Of a stretch of 64,000 nucleotides of DNA, positions 1 through 13,349 are shown one piece after another. The stretch spans positions 4,050,754-4,114,753 of the forward strand of contig OY998177.1 in the NCBI GenBank assembly GCA_963921935.1, given 5' to 3'. The notes under the pieces are model-generated. The model worked only from the letters and a program-made list of their open reading frames with translations, searched no databases and was not told where the DNA came from. Position 1 is the first letter of the stretch. The number at the start of each line of letters is the position of its first letter. Source of the DNA: Galeruca laticollis. Taxonomy: Eukaryota > Arthropoda > Insecta > Coleoptera > Chrysomelidae. The translations under genes and the position numbers were made by a program.

Positions 1-504
1 ATTTTCTACTTCCGCATTCAAAAGACAAGTAAAATAATCTGTTGTTTATCTCGCTGCTAGAAGGTTATTTCATACTGGTAAATTAAAAAGTACATGAATT
101 CCGTTTTACCACAAATAAGGTTGTTAGAAACGCAAACGCATCTTTGTATCGACTAAATGGTGATTCAGTACAATCGCCACCTTAAATCCCCCATCGAGGT
201 AAGTTTACGTTTATTTGCAAGTTAAAGTACGGCTTTTGATAATTTGATTAATAAATAATTTTAATTTTGATAGTTACTCCGAAAATTCTATTTCAGCGTT
301 GTCTTGAGATATATTAAAAGACGAGGTGATATATAGTTATGGTTTGAATAATGCCGCCTAATCGTCGAAAACGCGGAAGACCTAGGAAAACATGGAAAGA
401 AGGAATAGCGAAGGCGATGAGCTCACGAGACCTGAGAGAGGGCCAATGGGACGATAGGAAGAGATGGAAGTTAGAAATCGGACAACGTCGAAAGACGTTT
501 TAAA

Positions 505-508
<4 letters not shown>
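1..508. other. AT-rich stretch, no gene seen
   Basis: I see no reading frame with recognisable protein similarity and no repeat structure. The stretch ends at an (AT)n microsatellite. Confidence 0.5.

Positions 509-573
<65 letters not shown>
509..573. repeat. (AT)n microsatellite
   Basis: An uninterrupted AT dinucleotide run of about 32 units. The Ile-Tyr frame that reads through it is an artefact of the repeat. Confidence 0.97.
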
Positions 574-576
<3 letters not shown>

Positions 577-1939
577 AATACTATATTTCCTGCGTCTTTT
601 CATCCTTCCGACGTTTTGGCGTCTCCCTTAAATCAAAGAGTATATTATGTTCTAATGACTTACTTCCAATGTCCTTATTGATACAAACGCGTAGATACTT
701 TGAAATTTCAATATACTCTTAAAACAAAAAAGTTTTTTTTCCAAAATTTATCATACATCTTGCAGACATTTCTGCATCCGTACATATTACCGATTTTTCT
801 ACATCCGCAAATATACTCATTCACCACATGTGCAACTCTGCGTCCGATTTCGGGTATTATGTTCATCGCATTCACCTTTCTGCATCCAGCAGTGGTGCCA
901 GATATATAAGCGCCTCGAATTTGTTTCGTATTCATTAACTCTGCGAGAGAAATTGGTGATAATCGTGAATCAGTATAAGTATATAGTGTGTTTCACTATA
1001 AGGTCACCTCCAAAGTTAGCCAAATTGGCATGAAAGTTAAAATTGCAAAGAATATTCTGTCCATATCTGTAACTGTGAAATATTTTTTCATGATATAACT
1101 TTTTTTGTGTAGGAGATCATTATTTCACTGTCAAAATTCATAAATTGGATATGGCGGCTCCCAGCTGACGACAAGTTTTTTTATTATGGCTGTAGTCTAT
1201 TCAAAATTGAAAGTAAAAAAATTCAAGAGAAATTTTGTTAAACAAATACACTAAAAATAAAAATAAATAAATGAATAATGTTTTTAAAGAGAACGTTTTT
1301 AAAAATTCGCAAAAAAATTATAATTTATTTGATTTTTTGACCTAGGTGAGCTAAAATTCAAAATCTTGCTGCTAATAATAGGTATTGTTGCAGGACAAAA
1401 TTTTGAATCTGTTAACCAATAATCAAAATTTATAAAGATAATAATTTTTATTCTCTAGGGAATTTGTTGAAAAACTTGTTTTTATAAGTACCGATTTACT
1501 TTGTTAGTGCATTTGTCTGAAAATAGTTTTCAATGATATCCATTCAAACTATTGACTACACGACACTTGAGAAACATTGCATTGTGAAAATCGTAGGTTT
1601 GGTATGCAAAGCTAAATGTTTGGTACATGTTTTAAAAATTCCGATGTGAAAAGGAAGTAAATATGATTTTCCCACGGATCACATACCAAATGACTATCCC
1701 AGGAAAATAACATAAAAGAAATAAGCGATTTCTATATAGGTGTTCACTTCTTTGATAAATCATCAATTTCTGTGAATATATATTTTTGGAATCAATTTTC
1801 ATCTAATCAAGCAATGAATTCTTGTTAATCTAGACTAAAAAAGCTCTTCAGATTTTTGGGATGTTCTCCCATAGGAATGAGGAAAAAAGTTTTTTACTTC
1901 AGTTACATAGTGTTTGTAAAATAAAACGTTTTGGAGAAA
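574..1939. other. Unassigned AT-rich DNA
   Basis: No supported gene. Between about 760 and 900 a motif like tctgcatccg recurs several times at irregular spacing. The rest is low-complexity A/T-rich sequence. Confidence 0.45.
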
Positions 1940-2310
1940 CATGTAATAAAAAACGATTTTATAGACAAGTTTTTATTAGAACTGTACTAAAACGAATAAA
2001 ATAAGCTCATGTTATAGCTGACAATGATATAATATTTTTTTTAGTTGAATTATTTGGTTTCAATAAGCTTGTCGCGCGAAATGTTCATAAAAGTAGGCAT
2101 CAATTAATTTCATGGGACAGTGATTGGTTGACGTGTAAAAACTAGTCGAGGCATTTATTTTTTCCCAATTTGCACAACAAGCTATTTGAAACCAAATAAT
2201 TCAACAAAACATAAGTATATCATTGTCGGCGATATACTTGAACATATTTTATTAATTTTAGTACAACGCACATAAATACTTGTCTTTTAAAAGTTGTTTC
2301 ATTATTTATT
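1940..2310. repeat. Foldback (long inverted repeat) element
   Basis: The left arm (about 1940-2075) is repeated in inverted orientation at about 2170-2310. Matching blocks include gaattatttggtttcaa near 2045 with its complement near 2178, and gacaatgatata near 2020 with its complement near 2225. The arms diverge outward but can still be paired for over 100 bp. There is no coding content. This resembles an old MITE or foldback element; no target duplication was resolved. Confidence 0.65.
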
Positions 2311-2498
2311 TCATTTCATGCTTTTTAGTTGTTGCACCTTAATCTGTTCATTTCTAATAGAGCATCGTGATTACAAGTTCTTTTCCCTGTAAGTTTTGAG
2401 CTATCTGCTAACGACGCCCATTTCACCAAATCATGCAATCATGAACCGTTCAACAGATTCTTTGTAACTTCACTACAGAGTCGCCTACCATACTGAAT

Positions 2499-2880
2499 TC
2501 GGAATAACTTTACTCGGCAGATCCTATCACAAAACTTCATTAATTTTGCCAAAGAAATCATGATCTCAGACCACAAAAACTACCACACACCATTTTTTAA
2601 TAGAATCTAACCATAATTACAAAACTCTTCCTTCATCTTGTGGCCGCCATTTTGAATTTAAGAATTTCGACGAAAAATTCGTATTTTCTGAGTCCGAATA
2701 CCCATACATACCAATTTTGAATCGAATCGGAAAATAATCAGAATGTTCTTTCGCCATCTTGAATTAATGCAGGTTGACAAAAAATTCATAAACTCCGATC
2801 CCTCACCAATTTGGAATAGAATCAGGACATATTAACAAATCTCGTCTGCCATGCTGAAGCGGCGATTTCATTTTTTCAAC
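2499..2880. repeat. Degenerate tandem repeat, unit about 95-120 bp
   Basis: A phrase of the type 'accaatttt.gaatagaatc' followed by a 'tcgccatcttga'-like block recurs near 2590, 2710 and 2803. Related single copies occur near 3720 and 4005. Units are strongly diverged. This may be an old minisatellite or a non-coding part of a decayed element. Confidence 0.5.
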
Positions 2881-4093
2881 AAAAATTCCATAATGCATTG
2901 TAACAGGAATTATGAACACCTGACAAATTTCAAGTTAATCGTAAGACTAGAAGTGGGTCAAAATTCAGTTGCAAAATTTGAACGAACTAACAAGTTACTT
3001 ATCTAAATAAGCAAAAAGGAGTTTATCTAACCCATGGTTAGAAAATCAGGTATTAAAAAGATAAAATATTTCTCCTAAAATAGAATGTATAACAAGTAAT
3101 AAAAGTTCAAACTAACATTCATTTTTGTTCAAAGAATTCAACAATATCATTCAATACCGTTTCTTTTCAAAAATATAAGAACATTTTTTTGAATATATTA
3201 AAAAAATATTTATTTATTTTCCAATTTTATAAAATCATTCGATATAGAGAAAATTTCTTTATTTTGAATTCACAAAAACCTGAAAATAATAAAATGCATT
3301 TTGTTTCAACAAATCCAATATGGAAATAGTTTCAGTAGTTGAAATACACGAGAAGTGAAAAACGCGATAAAAAACATGTTAACAGTAAAACTGAGTATAA
3401 AATGTTGATAATAATAATAGTTTTTTGTTTAAATAGTCCTAAACTTGTAAAATTGCTACATGATGCACGAAGTTCTGAGTGCAACAAATATGCTTTTTGC
3501 ACATGCTACACACAACATTCTTTTCTGTAAGAAAAAACGTTTCTTTTAAATATGTCATGTTTTGAGGAATATTCAAGGGAACCTAAGTATTTATAGTTAC
3601 TATTTTCATTGGTACACTCAAATTTGATAATTTGAACCATAAATCAACAAACTTGTCAATATTCTTCAGTTCTGTCATTTTGACAATGAATTCTTCAATC
3701 CCTACACCAAAAAGTCCTAGGTACCGATTTTGATTAGAATAGGACACTAAATCACAAAATTCGTTTGCCAACTCGTAACGGAAAAATAGTTTCTTCAGAT
3801 GTGTGAGGTATAAACTACCTCCTTTCCGAGCTGGCGAAAGAATTTTTTGTGGATAACAGATTCAAAAGCTTGCTGCACAAGAATACTTATATTCAAACTG
3901 AAAATATTTCACGGCAATATTTTGAATCTTTAGATTACACAAATCTGAATAAATTTAATCAAACTTCTTATGAATTTGGACAAAACCTTCATAATCTTTG
4001 CCAACCAATCTGGAATAGAATCGGACTATAAATTACAAAACTCATTCGTCATTTTGAGATTTGGAATTCAGATTATAAAGGTCATTCTGAATA
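2881..4093. other. Unassigned DNA with scattered repeat units
   Basis: No gene is supported. Two diverged copies of the upstream repeat unit lie near 3710-3780 and 3990-4060. Short frames here show no recognisable protein features. Confidence 0.4.
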
Positions 4094-4265
4094 ACCCAAT
4101 TCAAACCGACGAAAGAAATCAAAACTCCAATATAAGAAATTCTAAAAGCGACGCTGAACGGCATACCCACTTTTGAACGTCCTCCTGTCACAATGCAAGA
4201 GTAATTCTATATATTAATACGGAAAATAAAATACTATAACATTACCTAATCTCATGGCTGAAATT
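4094..4265. repeat. Direct repeat copy 1
   Basis: This segment matches 5031-5215 in the same orientation. Shared landmarks are 'cgaaagaa', 'ataagaaat', 'ggcatacccac' (ggcatatccac in copy 2), 'gaacgtcct' and a final 'acggaaaataaaata' (acagaaaataaagca in copy 2). The copies are about 940 bp apart and moderately diverged. They could be a duplicated non-autonomous element or the ends of an unrecognised one. Confidence 0.6.
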
Positions 4266-5030
4266 TTAGGACATTCTTCGATCTTTTGCCTAAACGGTAC
4301 AATATCGAAAAATGGCCTTAAATTCTGCGTTAACTGAGGTTAACTCAATAATTCAAAGTGGTTTGGTGGAAAGCCACGGTCAGAAAACAACGTTTTTTTA
4401 CAGCTTTGTTTAAAACGGAAATATAGTACTATATATGAGTCTGCAGCTTGGAAATGAATACTCTAAGAGAAAAACTCCAGTAGATCATCAAATTCTACGT
4501 CCACTGAACAGAAAAGTTGAGCAAGTATAATAATTTCTTATAAGAAATGAAAAAGCATTGGCTGTATTTGTAATATTTTAGCCTTAAAAAAGATTATAAT
4601 GGTCAGAATTTGTTTATAACTTGATAAGCAATGAAATGATTGATATCACTTTGTAAACTCTATTGAGAAATGCCAATTGTGATTTTTGAGTAGAAAAAAT
4701 TCTTAACTTAATCATATAAATGATGGAAATATAAAAAATCCATTAAAAACAATGAATAAATAAGAATGGTTTCTTCAAGTCATCATAGTCATAAGACAAT
4801 ATGACGAAGAAAAGAAAAAAATAGTTCATTTGTCTACAAACCATTTATAAACAAATGACGTGAAAAAATTCATAAAGTTTCTAAAAATGGGAAATTTAAT
4901 TTTTTGTTAACTTTAAAAAATTATAATAAACAAAATAAAAATTATAAATAATGGAAACATCGTTCTTCTGTTTCCTTGTTTACTAAGTAGTTGGAGGAAA
5001 TCTATTACTGAGAAACTGCACTAAAAATAA
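4266..5030. other. Unassigned DNA between two direct repeats
   Basis: A/T-rich sequence without a supported gene, lying between the copies at 4094-4265 and 5031-5215. Confidence 0.4.
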
Positions 5031-5215
5031 TCCAATCCGAACCCGTCGAAAGAAGGTGAAATCCAACATAAGAAATATGTGATATATTCTAAAAGAAACA
5101 CTGAATGGCATATCCACCTATGAACGTCCTCTAGTCACACTGCAGTATCAACTATAAATAAAAACACAGAAAATAAAGCACTACAACATTGCCAAATCTC
5201 GTGGACGCAGAATGA
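5031..5215. repeat. Direct repeat copy 2
   Basis: Second copy of the repeat at 4094-4265, in the same order and orientation, with small indels. It ends about 200 bp before the second (AT)n run. Confidence 0.6.
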
Positions 5216-5423
5216 TCGAAATGGTGACAAAAATATACGCAGAGCGTGAACAGCGCACCAACTCGGAGTTTGGTTGAACTACGATATACGTAAACTGGCG
5301 ACCATTCTCACAAATGGGCGTCCGGCTAAAAATTTATTCTTTTACGTTTCCGATCATCCTGCATTTAATAGCGCAAAAAACTTTTCTGCGTCCATATACG
5401 GACGCACAGTTATCGAAGAGATG

Positions 5424-6066
<643 letters not shown>

Positions 6067-6599
6067 ATTGTCCAATGTTTACAAAAGACGACTACAAAAG
6101 AAATTAGACATTTATTAAACATTATTACAGAAAATCTTGTATCATAAAAACTCTGAAATTTAATACGGGATCTTGGGTTTCATTATTTTTAATGTTTTGT
6201 TACAAAAATTAGATTCAAAGAAGAGAACCAATTCCTAAATTGAACATAACAACATTGATATGCCTAATTACACACAATATAGTTCTGGAACAGCATTGTG
6301 AGGCTCTTGAATCGATCCAAACTATGGGTCCTACATCTTTTAGTAAAGAAAACCATACACTAATTCAAATCAAAACTCTCAACCTTCGAAATTCAAAATT
6401 TTTAATTTTCTTCTAAAACATCTAGTATGCCTTCAGTATATGATAATACTGCTGATGACCAAAAAACAATAATAAGTGTGTCATTTGCCCATCTTTTCAT
6501 GCACTATATCGGTGTATGCATTTCTTGGAAAAAATCCTAATGATATACTTGCATGTACAACATCGTAAGTTATGTTCGCAATTGCTTGCATCCTAATTA

Positions 6600-6720
6600 T
6601 TCGGCGCGTCAATACCCTTCTTCTTCAAGTTGTAAAACATGTGGATTTCCACATCATAGCACACTTCATCTTGAAGGAAACTTAGATACAGCTTCTTCAA
6701 ATTCAAGCTGTTCTTTTTAG
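6600..6720 (+). pseudogene. BEL/Pao Gag zinc-knuckle remnant
   Basis: A short frame encodes 'SCKTCGFPHHSTLHLE' near 6628-6675. It resembles the C-x2-C-x4-H-H-x-x-L-H knuckle at the end of BEL/Pao Gag (typically CxxCxxxHHxLLH). Its position between the Gag block and the protease block agrees. Flanking frames are interrupted. Confidence 0.6.
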
Positions 6721-6889
6721 TTTAAGTTTAGATAATCTGAATACTAATATGCATTCCTCAGTGATTGAAACTTCACCTCCTACACCAAATGTGTCTCAGT
6801 ATTCTAATACACTTCATTGTTCCGCTTGCAAAAATAGTTTTAGCAACTCTACGGTTATGCTGTCAACAGCCGTAGTAGAATTCAAAGAG

Positions 6890-7350
6890 GCTTAGAGAAA
6901 TGTTAAAAAGGTTAGAATTTTAAAGAATACTGCTAGTATATCTAACTTCATTTCTGAAAAATTTGTCAATAGTTTAGGTTTACGACGTCGCCCCTTTTCG
7001 ACGCCTATTGAGGGTATTAATGACATGATCTCCAGCTCAAATAAAGGCAGCACTCAATGCCTAATCAAAACTAACTATTAGTACGCAAGGTTAGTCACAT
7101 GTGAAAAATCTACCCTTTGCAGATAATCAATGCCAAGTTCCTGGTCCTATTAAAATTGTACCATTTGTATTAGATTCTTCTCGGATTTTCGGCCAAGAAG
7201 TTCAACCCGTTGATCTTGAAACTGTTTTTGGGTTGAGTTTACAGGGTAAAACCACATGTATTTCTCCAAATACATCATCACTTAGTTGCCATGCTTCTTT
7301 AGAAACTCAAGTCGATTTTACACTAAGAAAATATAGTATCCCCAGATAAT
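6890..7350 (+). pseudogene. BEL/Pao A17-type protease fragment, active site altered
   Basis: The sequence near 6906-6990 reads 'VRILKNTASISNFISEKF' and then 'LGLRRR'. It aligns with the usual 'VRALLDSASQ.NFISE' of BEL/Pao aspartic proteases. The catalytic Asp position appears as Asn here. Downstream pieces, including 'FGLSLQGKTT' near 7228, correspond to the 'GWVxxGK' segment in another frame. Several stops interrupt it. Confidence 0.65.
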
Positions 7351-7379
7351 GTAAAATGTGAAAATATATACAAACAATC

Positions 7380-8560
7380 TGTTTACCGAGAACAATCTTG
7401 TAAGTTTGTTGTACCACTCCTTTTTAAACACTGATCATTCGAAACTAGATTATATGGAATATCCCACTCTCAAACTATTTATTAAGACTTTATAAAAGAG
7501 TATAATCAAAAAAATTATATTTCCGCAGTTTTGTCTTCAGATTTTCAATCCTATTACGTCTATTATTTATCTCATCGTTGTGTTCTAGTGGAAGATATTG
7601 ACTCTACCAATATTCGAGTAATATTTGATGCAAAGGGCATAATTTTAATCAATACATTATATACAGGGCCTAAGCTTCACCAATACTTATCCACTATTTC
7701 ACATACCTTTCGTTCATATCCAGTTGTATTCAGCTGTGACATTAAACAAATGTACTGTCAAATTTATGTTAAGTTTGAACATAGAATATATCAAAGGTTT
7801 CTCTGGCGTTTTTCAAACAAAGACGCAATTAAGGAGTATAACCTTCATGTAATAACTTTCGGAGTCCCTTTAGCTCCATTTTTGGCTCTTAGAACTTTAA
7901 AAGAGTTAACTTCATTTGAACAAAAAAACATCCCTTAGCCTCGGAAATCCTGAAGGAGTCAATTTCCGTTGATGATATTGTAAGTGGTGCAGATTCTGTT
8001 GAATCAGTCTTAGATATTCAATAAGGTCTAATGAATCTTCTTAAGAAAGGAGGATTTGAATTAGGAAAACGGACGAGTAATAATCCTGCTCTAATATCAG
8101 CTGTTCTTATATTAGATGCTCAAATAAATCTCACTTTCGATAATCAAGGACCTAGATTCGTAAAAGTCCTCGAATTGCATTGAAATCCCAGTTTAGGTGT
8201 TTTTTCCTCTAAATTCACCTCATTTGAACCAAAATGAACGAAACGTAGTATCCTATCACAAAGAGCTAGAATATTCGACCCATTGGGATGCATCGCACCC
8301 CTAGTTTTTATGTCTAAATATATTATTCAATTGCTTTGGTTATCGAAATTGGGCTATGATGAACCCTCTGATGACGTTGTTGCATTTTGTGATAGTTTTA
8401 AATATGAATTACCCAACATATCATCTCAAGTTCGGTTACCAAGAATTCTTATTTCCAAGTCAGTTATTCCACTAGAAAAACACGGTTTCTGCGAATCTAG
8501 CTCGAAGGGGTATGGCTGTGTAATGATAATGATCAGGTTCAAATTGGCTTAATTTCTGCA
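7380..8560 (+). pseudogene. BEL/Pao reverse transcriptase, broken
   Basis: 7531-7938 encodes RT fingers and palm, including 'YYLSHRCVLVE', 'RVIFDAKG', 'FSCDIKQMYCQI' (motif A, first catalytic Asp present) and 'VITFGVPLAPF'. After a frameshift near 7935, 'ISVDDIVSGADSVES' supplies motif C with both Asp. Then 'LLKKGGFELGK' and, at about 8260-8340, 'ARIFDPLGCIAPLVF' give the thumb and connection typical of Pao. Stops occur at 7936, near 8022 and near 8180. Catalytic Asp residues remain, but no continuous protein is possible. Confidence 0.85.
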
Positions 8561-9095
8561 AAATTTTGATTCGCACCACTTCTAGTAGTTTCAGTACCCC
8601 GCTTAGAACTTTGATTAAAAATGTATATGCTAAGCGTTTAGCTTTCAACTCTGTGTACGCTTGGTCAGATTCGCAAGTTACTCTTGCGTGGCTTTCTTCA
8701 TCACCACATCAGTGGAAAACATTTGTAGCTAATAGAATAGCATTTATTCAAGATACAATATCTATGACCTTTTGGAGATATGTTTCTTCTGAAATGAAAT
8801 ATGCGATTGTGTTTCTCGTGGTTTAAGTCCATTGCAATTACTCGAATACAAATTGTGGTGGCAGGGTGCCGATTTTCTGTTAATGGATCCAGAGCATAAC
8901 CTACGGTTCTTATAGACAGATTTCCTGAAATAAATCAGGATGAAAGGAAAACAACTTTATGAATTTCATTTGAGTCTCCATCCGTTTTTGGTGATATATT
9001 CTCAAGATTTTCTTCTCTAAAAAAAATTCAGCGAATACTCGCTTACGTTTTATTTCATTTATATGAAAACCCAAACGTATTCATAAGAATATTAG
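8561..9095 (+). pseudogene. BEL/Pao RNase H and start of integrase, broken
   Basis: 8566-8826 contains 'VYAWSDSQVTLAWLS', 'QWKTFVANRIAFIQ' and 'WRYVSSE', which are RNase H landmarks of Pao-type polymerases. A frameshift then leads to 'CVSRGLSPLQLLEYKLWW'. Near 9000-9060, 'FSRFSSLKKIQRILAYVL' matches the spacer before integrase. The similarity stops near 9095, so most of integrase and the 3' LTR are missing. Confidence 0.7.
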
Positions 9096-11427
9096 AATAG
9101 ATTTGGAAATACTATATAGCTTTTATTGTTAGACAGCTGCTTGTATTCAAAAATTTTAATCGCTCAATATAATAAAACTTCTCTCTCTCTCAAACCATAC
9201 TCTATTTTCCAACTAAACTGGAGTATGTTGATAAAATATTTATTCCATATCTCCAAGTATATTTACACATGAAATTCATCTCAATTCAATCACTTTGTAC
9301 ATGTTATTCATTCAGTATTCGACATTATCAGGTCATTGTTCGCTTGTTTGCGATAAAAAGAAACTTTTTACAGGACAAAAGAAACCATGCTACAAAGGAA
9401 ACGCGGAAAAGAAAAACTTCTTATCTCAAACTCCTTTCAAAAATCTGTAATTTGTCTTGCTCACGGAAAGCTCCGGTTACTATTTATTCGGCTAACAAGT
9501 CCAGTATTGACCATTTGGACCTAAACAAAAGACTTTTTGGTGGAAAAACGACCATTTCTCTTTTTAAGTAATGAACTCAACAATGAAATAACGTAATTCG
9601 GACAGTGTAAAAGGATGGAATGCTAATTAGATGGGAATGGATCGAGACCTACATTATTCATTAGAAGTATGTACTTGTCTTAATAGTTTGTGGACAGTGT
9701 ATTTATGTTTTAGGAAGAAGGAAAACTCAATAAATAAAGAAAATATGAAGATCAGAGCTCAACTCCATTTACATTCATAAGAATGATATGAAACTTAAAA
9801 TATGGATATTTTAAAGTGACAAACTACTATGCAAACTTGAGCAAGACAAATTAGAAATTTTTTAGGTTAGTTACGAAGGTAAAATGGAAGTAGTTTGTTA
9901 AAGAGACATTTAGAAGTAGTAAATAAAAATGAAAAGATCCATACTGAAGACAATGAATGTTATTTCATAATTAGCCGTAGACATTCATACATTTTCACAA
10001 AAAGAGTCATTATTCTCATTCTTTGCTATCCGAATGAAACTATAGAATTGGAATTTTCACATAATTACTTCACGTCAATGTTGTCTGAACAATACTTGAA
10101 ATCTACTTAATGAATTGATTCTTTTGTTATTTATTCCATTCCAGATACTGTTTGAAAGAAGACGGTAATGGAACACAACGAATGTTTTAAGAGTCGGTCT
10201 TACTTACGAAGTTCTGAAATTTATCTTTATAAAATGTTACAAGTGTTTTTAACATAATAGAGGCAATCTGGAAATTTTGTTTTAGTGAGGCAATTATAAA
10301 CTTCAACTTCAGTTAGCTGTTGAATTTTCTTGATTAATGATGAAGTATAATATCTTAACATTACGGGGGGAGCTTTGATTGTTTCATAAATTGAACTTTC
10401 AAGGTCTACTATCTGTGAAACGTCACAAAAAAATGGAATTTCCTGAATATTCGTAAGAGTCCATATGTTCCATTTGGCCATTAAAGGACGATAAAGAAAT
10501 CAGCATAATGTATCCAGCACCATGGTTATCACTTCATCTTAATAGAAAAGGGAATTGTTCGTCAACTTGACATATTATCGAATTCTCCATAAATGCATTT
10601 TGTGCTAATCGGGGCGTATAGTTTTTTTATCTTGATTTCGAGAGTGAATGTTGAAGGAGTATAATCTGGATTATGTTTTTGACTTTATGTATTATCAAAT
10701 GTTTTTATTGGAATACAGTATTACTATAATATAATGTCCCAAGAATAGCGAAATGTTTAAGCAGAAAACGAATTTGAAGAACAATTAGACAGCAATAATA
10801 CTACTTTTCTTATTAATTAGATATAAAACTTGTGCGTTCTGTAAAACTAGTTCGTGACAATTTCTTAAATGAAATTTGGGTAAATTTAATAATTTCTTAA
10901 CTAACGATTCAAGAAAATTTCGATTGAATCTCTAAAAATTTACTATTATCTACACTAATTAGAAACCATTTTGTTAAAAATTATTTAATAATAATAATAA
11001 ATGCATTTTAGACCACAATAAATAAAATAGTTCACAATTGAATATTTGCGTCAGAATGCAGGGTTCAGAGAAACCTAAAAGCAGTGCGAGCTTCTTTTAA
11101 GTGATTCTGCTCTTCCACCCAACATACAAAAAAGAGAAAAGTTTATGGAGATTCGAAATATTTTATATTGAACATGAAAAATTATTGAAATTGGTTAGCC
11201 ATACAATATTTTTGAGTTGGCCGGAGATACGGTCCCTTCTTCGAATATCAAAAATCAGTCTTATACATGAATTCTGCAACTTTTGTAATCGATATAGGAA
11301 CCATATTTACGAATTGTAGGTCCATAAACGGAGTCGACATCATTCAAATAGTTATTTATACATCTATTAAGCTTGCCACATCTATCCGATAACATTAAAT
11401 TATATATTTTGGCATTTGAGAAAGTGA
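9096..11427. other. Unassigned AT-rich DNA
   Basis: No supported gene or clear repeat. A (CT)n patch of about 11 bp lies at 9180-9191. Frames of 70-100 codons occur (for example 9269-9571 plus and 10227-10481 minus) but have no domain signatures and read as chance frames. Confidence 0.4.
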
Positions 11428-11925
11428 CTAGAGATTTATAAGATCTTCGTTAATAAGATTAACAGCATGGTCCAAATTATTTTCATCAAACACGTAATAT
11501 ATTTGACCATCGTCAGCATCGGAATGGTCTGAACAGAATTCTAGGCATTTAGGTAACTGCGAGGTATACAGAATAAAAAGAAGTAGCCTTAGGATTGAGC
11601 CTTGAGATACATCGCTCACAACACTAATCTATTCTGATGAGTTTATATCAAGGTTGACTTGACTCTTTGAAAGCGATTCGAGAGATATTGCTGTGAGAGG
11701 AAAGTCGCATTTGGAGAGAAACCAAAATATTTTTGCCTTGCTATTAGCAAATATGATTTATTTTGTCAAAGGTCTTTGAGTGATCATCACAAGAGCACAT
11801 AATTTATTTTCGTCTATTGCATCCAATATGTCATCAGTTACTTACTTTAAGCATTGCTTGTGCAACTATGCAAAGGTCGAAATCCGGACTGGTATACCGG
11901 AAATATTTGTGTATCTTCAACATAT
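11428..11925 (-). pseudogene. LINE reverse transcriptase palm fragment
   Basis: Read on the minus strand, frames give 'VYQSGFRPLHSCT' near 11890, 'LDAIDENKLCALV' near 11810, then 'VSQGSILRLLLFILYTSQL' and 'DADDGQIYY' near 11520-11610. These correspond to RT motifs 2a-C of Jockey/CR1-type LINEs (QSGFRxxHST, GVPQGSxLGPxLF, YADDTxxY). The first residue of the YADD box is Asp here, and the motif B Gly-Pro is Arg-Leu. Several frameshifts are present. Confidence 0.8.
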
Positions 11926-11926
11926 A

Positions 11927-12215
11927 CAGCGTGTCCACCGATGGGATCTGTGTGAAAAATGTTTAAATATTAGTTTTAGGAAAAATGTTTAAATATTAAT
12001 TTAAGTGTAAAATGTCATTCTTCATAAAAAGTTTTGCTTGTTCTGAAACCCCATAAAATGAAATAAAATTAAAGTTTTTCAAAACCCGTCTCATATAGCC
12101 TGTTTTATGAAAACCGTATGCATTTTTTCACTAAGTTGGAAAATAATGTATGAATCTAGTGAGTGAAGTTTAGGATGTACCAAGTAACTGTCAACTTTTA
12201 TAAATAATTTCCAAA
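11927..12215. repeat. Left terminal inverted repeat of the mariner
   Basis: It starts with cagcgtgtccaccgatggg just after the target TA. It pairs with 13350-13607 over nearly its whole length, including 'aaaaatgtttaaatatta', 'ccccataaaatgaaat' and 'aaccgtatg'. Small indels make the left arm slightly longer, including an internal duplication of 'ggaaaaatgtttaaatatt' near 11954-11998. Confidence 0.88.
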
Positions 12216-12249
12216 TTATCATTCTCTAAGAAAAACTTTACAATATTAA

Positions 12250-13245
12250 CTATTCAAGAATTATAATCACTATCAAAAATAACAATACAGAATAATAATG
12301 GAAGAAACACTGAGTAAACAAAAAACATCTATTCAATATATCCTCCCCCAGTTTCAAAACATCTCTCAATTCTGTTTCTAAATTCTTTGTGATTATTTCG
12401 CAGCATTTCTGAGGTAATTCCGTTAACGGTATCAAATTTTGTTTTAAGTAGCCCCATAAAAAAAATCTAGAATAGTTCGGTTGGAGCGGAAAAAATATTG
12501 GTCCATAACGTCCCATCCATCGCCCAGGAAAATATTGATCCCGCCATTCTCTAATTAGCAAAGTCGAATGTGACAAACATCCATCATGTTGAAAGTACAT
12601 TTTACGCTTTTGCTCCAAGGGAATATTTTCTAATTGAGGTATTAAGAAGTTGTCCAGCAAATACAAATATACCTCCTGATTTAATGCATCTTCCAGAAAA
12701 TACGGTCCGATTATTCGATCCGGTAAAACCGCATACCAAACATTAACTTTTGTAGCAAATTGACTATTACAGTTAATCCTGTAGCTCGGGTTTTCACTAG
12801 CCCAATATCTACAATTTTGGAAAGAAACTACTCCGTTTGTTGTAAACGGTGCTTCATCAGAAAACAAAATATTATTGTGAAAGAATCGGTCATGCATAAG
12901 TTTTTCACTAATCATCGCACAAAAGTCTAACCTTGTGTCATAATCATAATCTTGTAAGGTATGAATAAATTTCGGTTTGAATGGATGAATTTTGTTTTCC
13001 TTAAATATTTTCTGTAAGTGACTCTTGCAAAAACCAACCTCCACTGCTCTTTCTCGTAGACTCTACTTGGGATTTTCCCTTAACGAATGCATAGCTAGTG
13101 CACTAACTGCATCATCCTCCTCAACGTACGCCTTTTCCAATTTTTTTGTGTCTTGAACAGATCCTGTCTCATCAAACTTCTTTTTTAATTTTTCTAATCC
13201 TCCGCGTAATGGATACATCTGGATATTTTTCGTGAAATTTTGCAA
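12250..13245 (-). pseudogene. Mariner-family transposase (DDE), inactivated
   Basis: Two minus-strand frames separated by a frameshift near 13050 make one transposase. 13245-13063 is the N-terminal helix-turn-helix part, with 'KKKFDETGSVQDTKK'. 13044-12250 carries the second helix-turn-helix ('FCKSHLQKIFKENKIHPF') and the catalytic core. The first Asp is in 'ILFSDEAPF' and the second in 'YFQHDGCLSH'. The third motif, normally 'SPDLTPLDFFLWGYLK' in this insect family, reads 'QPNYSRFFLWGYLK', so both aspartates are lost. The protein would have cut and pasted the element at TA sites; this copy is dead from both a frameshift and loss of the third acidic residue. Confidence 0.9.
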
Positions 13246-13349
13246 TTACATACTGGTACGAAACTTCCCCAATACCATAACACTTAATAATATATACTCT
13301 TTGTTGAATAGTTAACATTGTTGTCAAATATTTATTAAAAAATGATAAT

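Noticed and set aside
382..603. Open frame encoding a long Ile-Tyr repeat on the minus strand
   Set aside because: It is the translation of the (AT)n microsatellite; flanking codons show no protein features.
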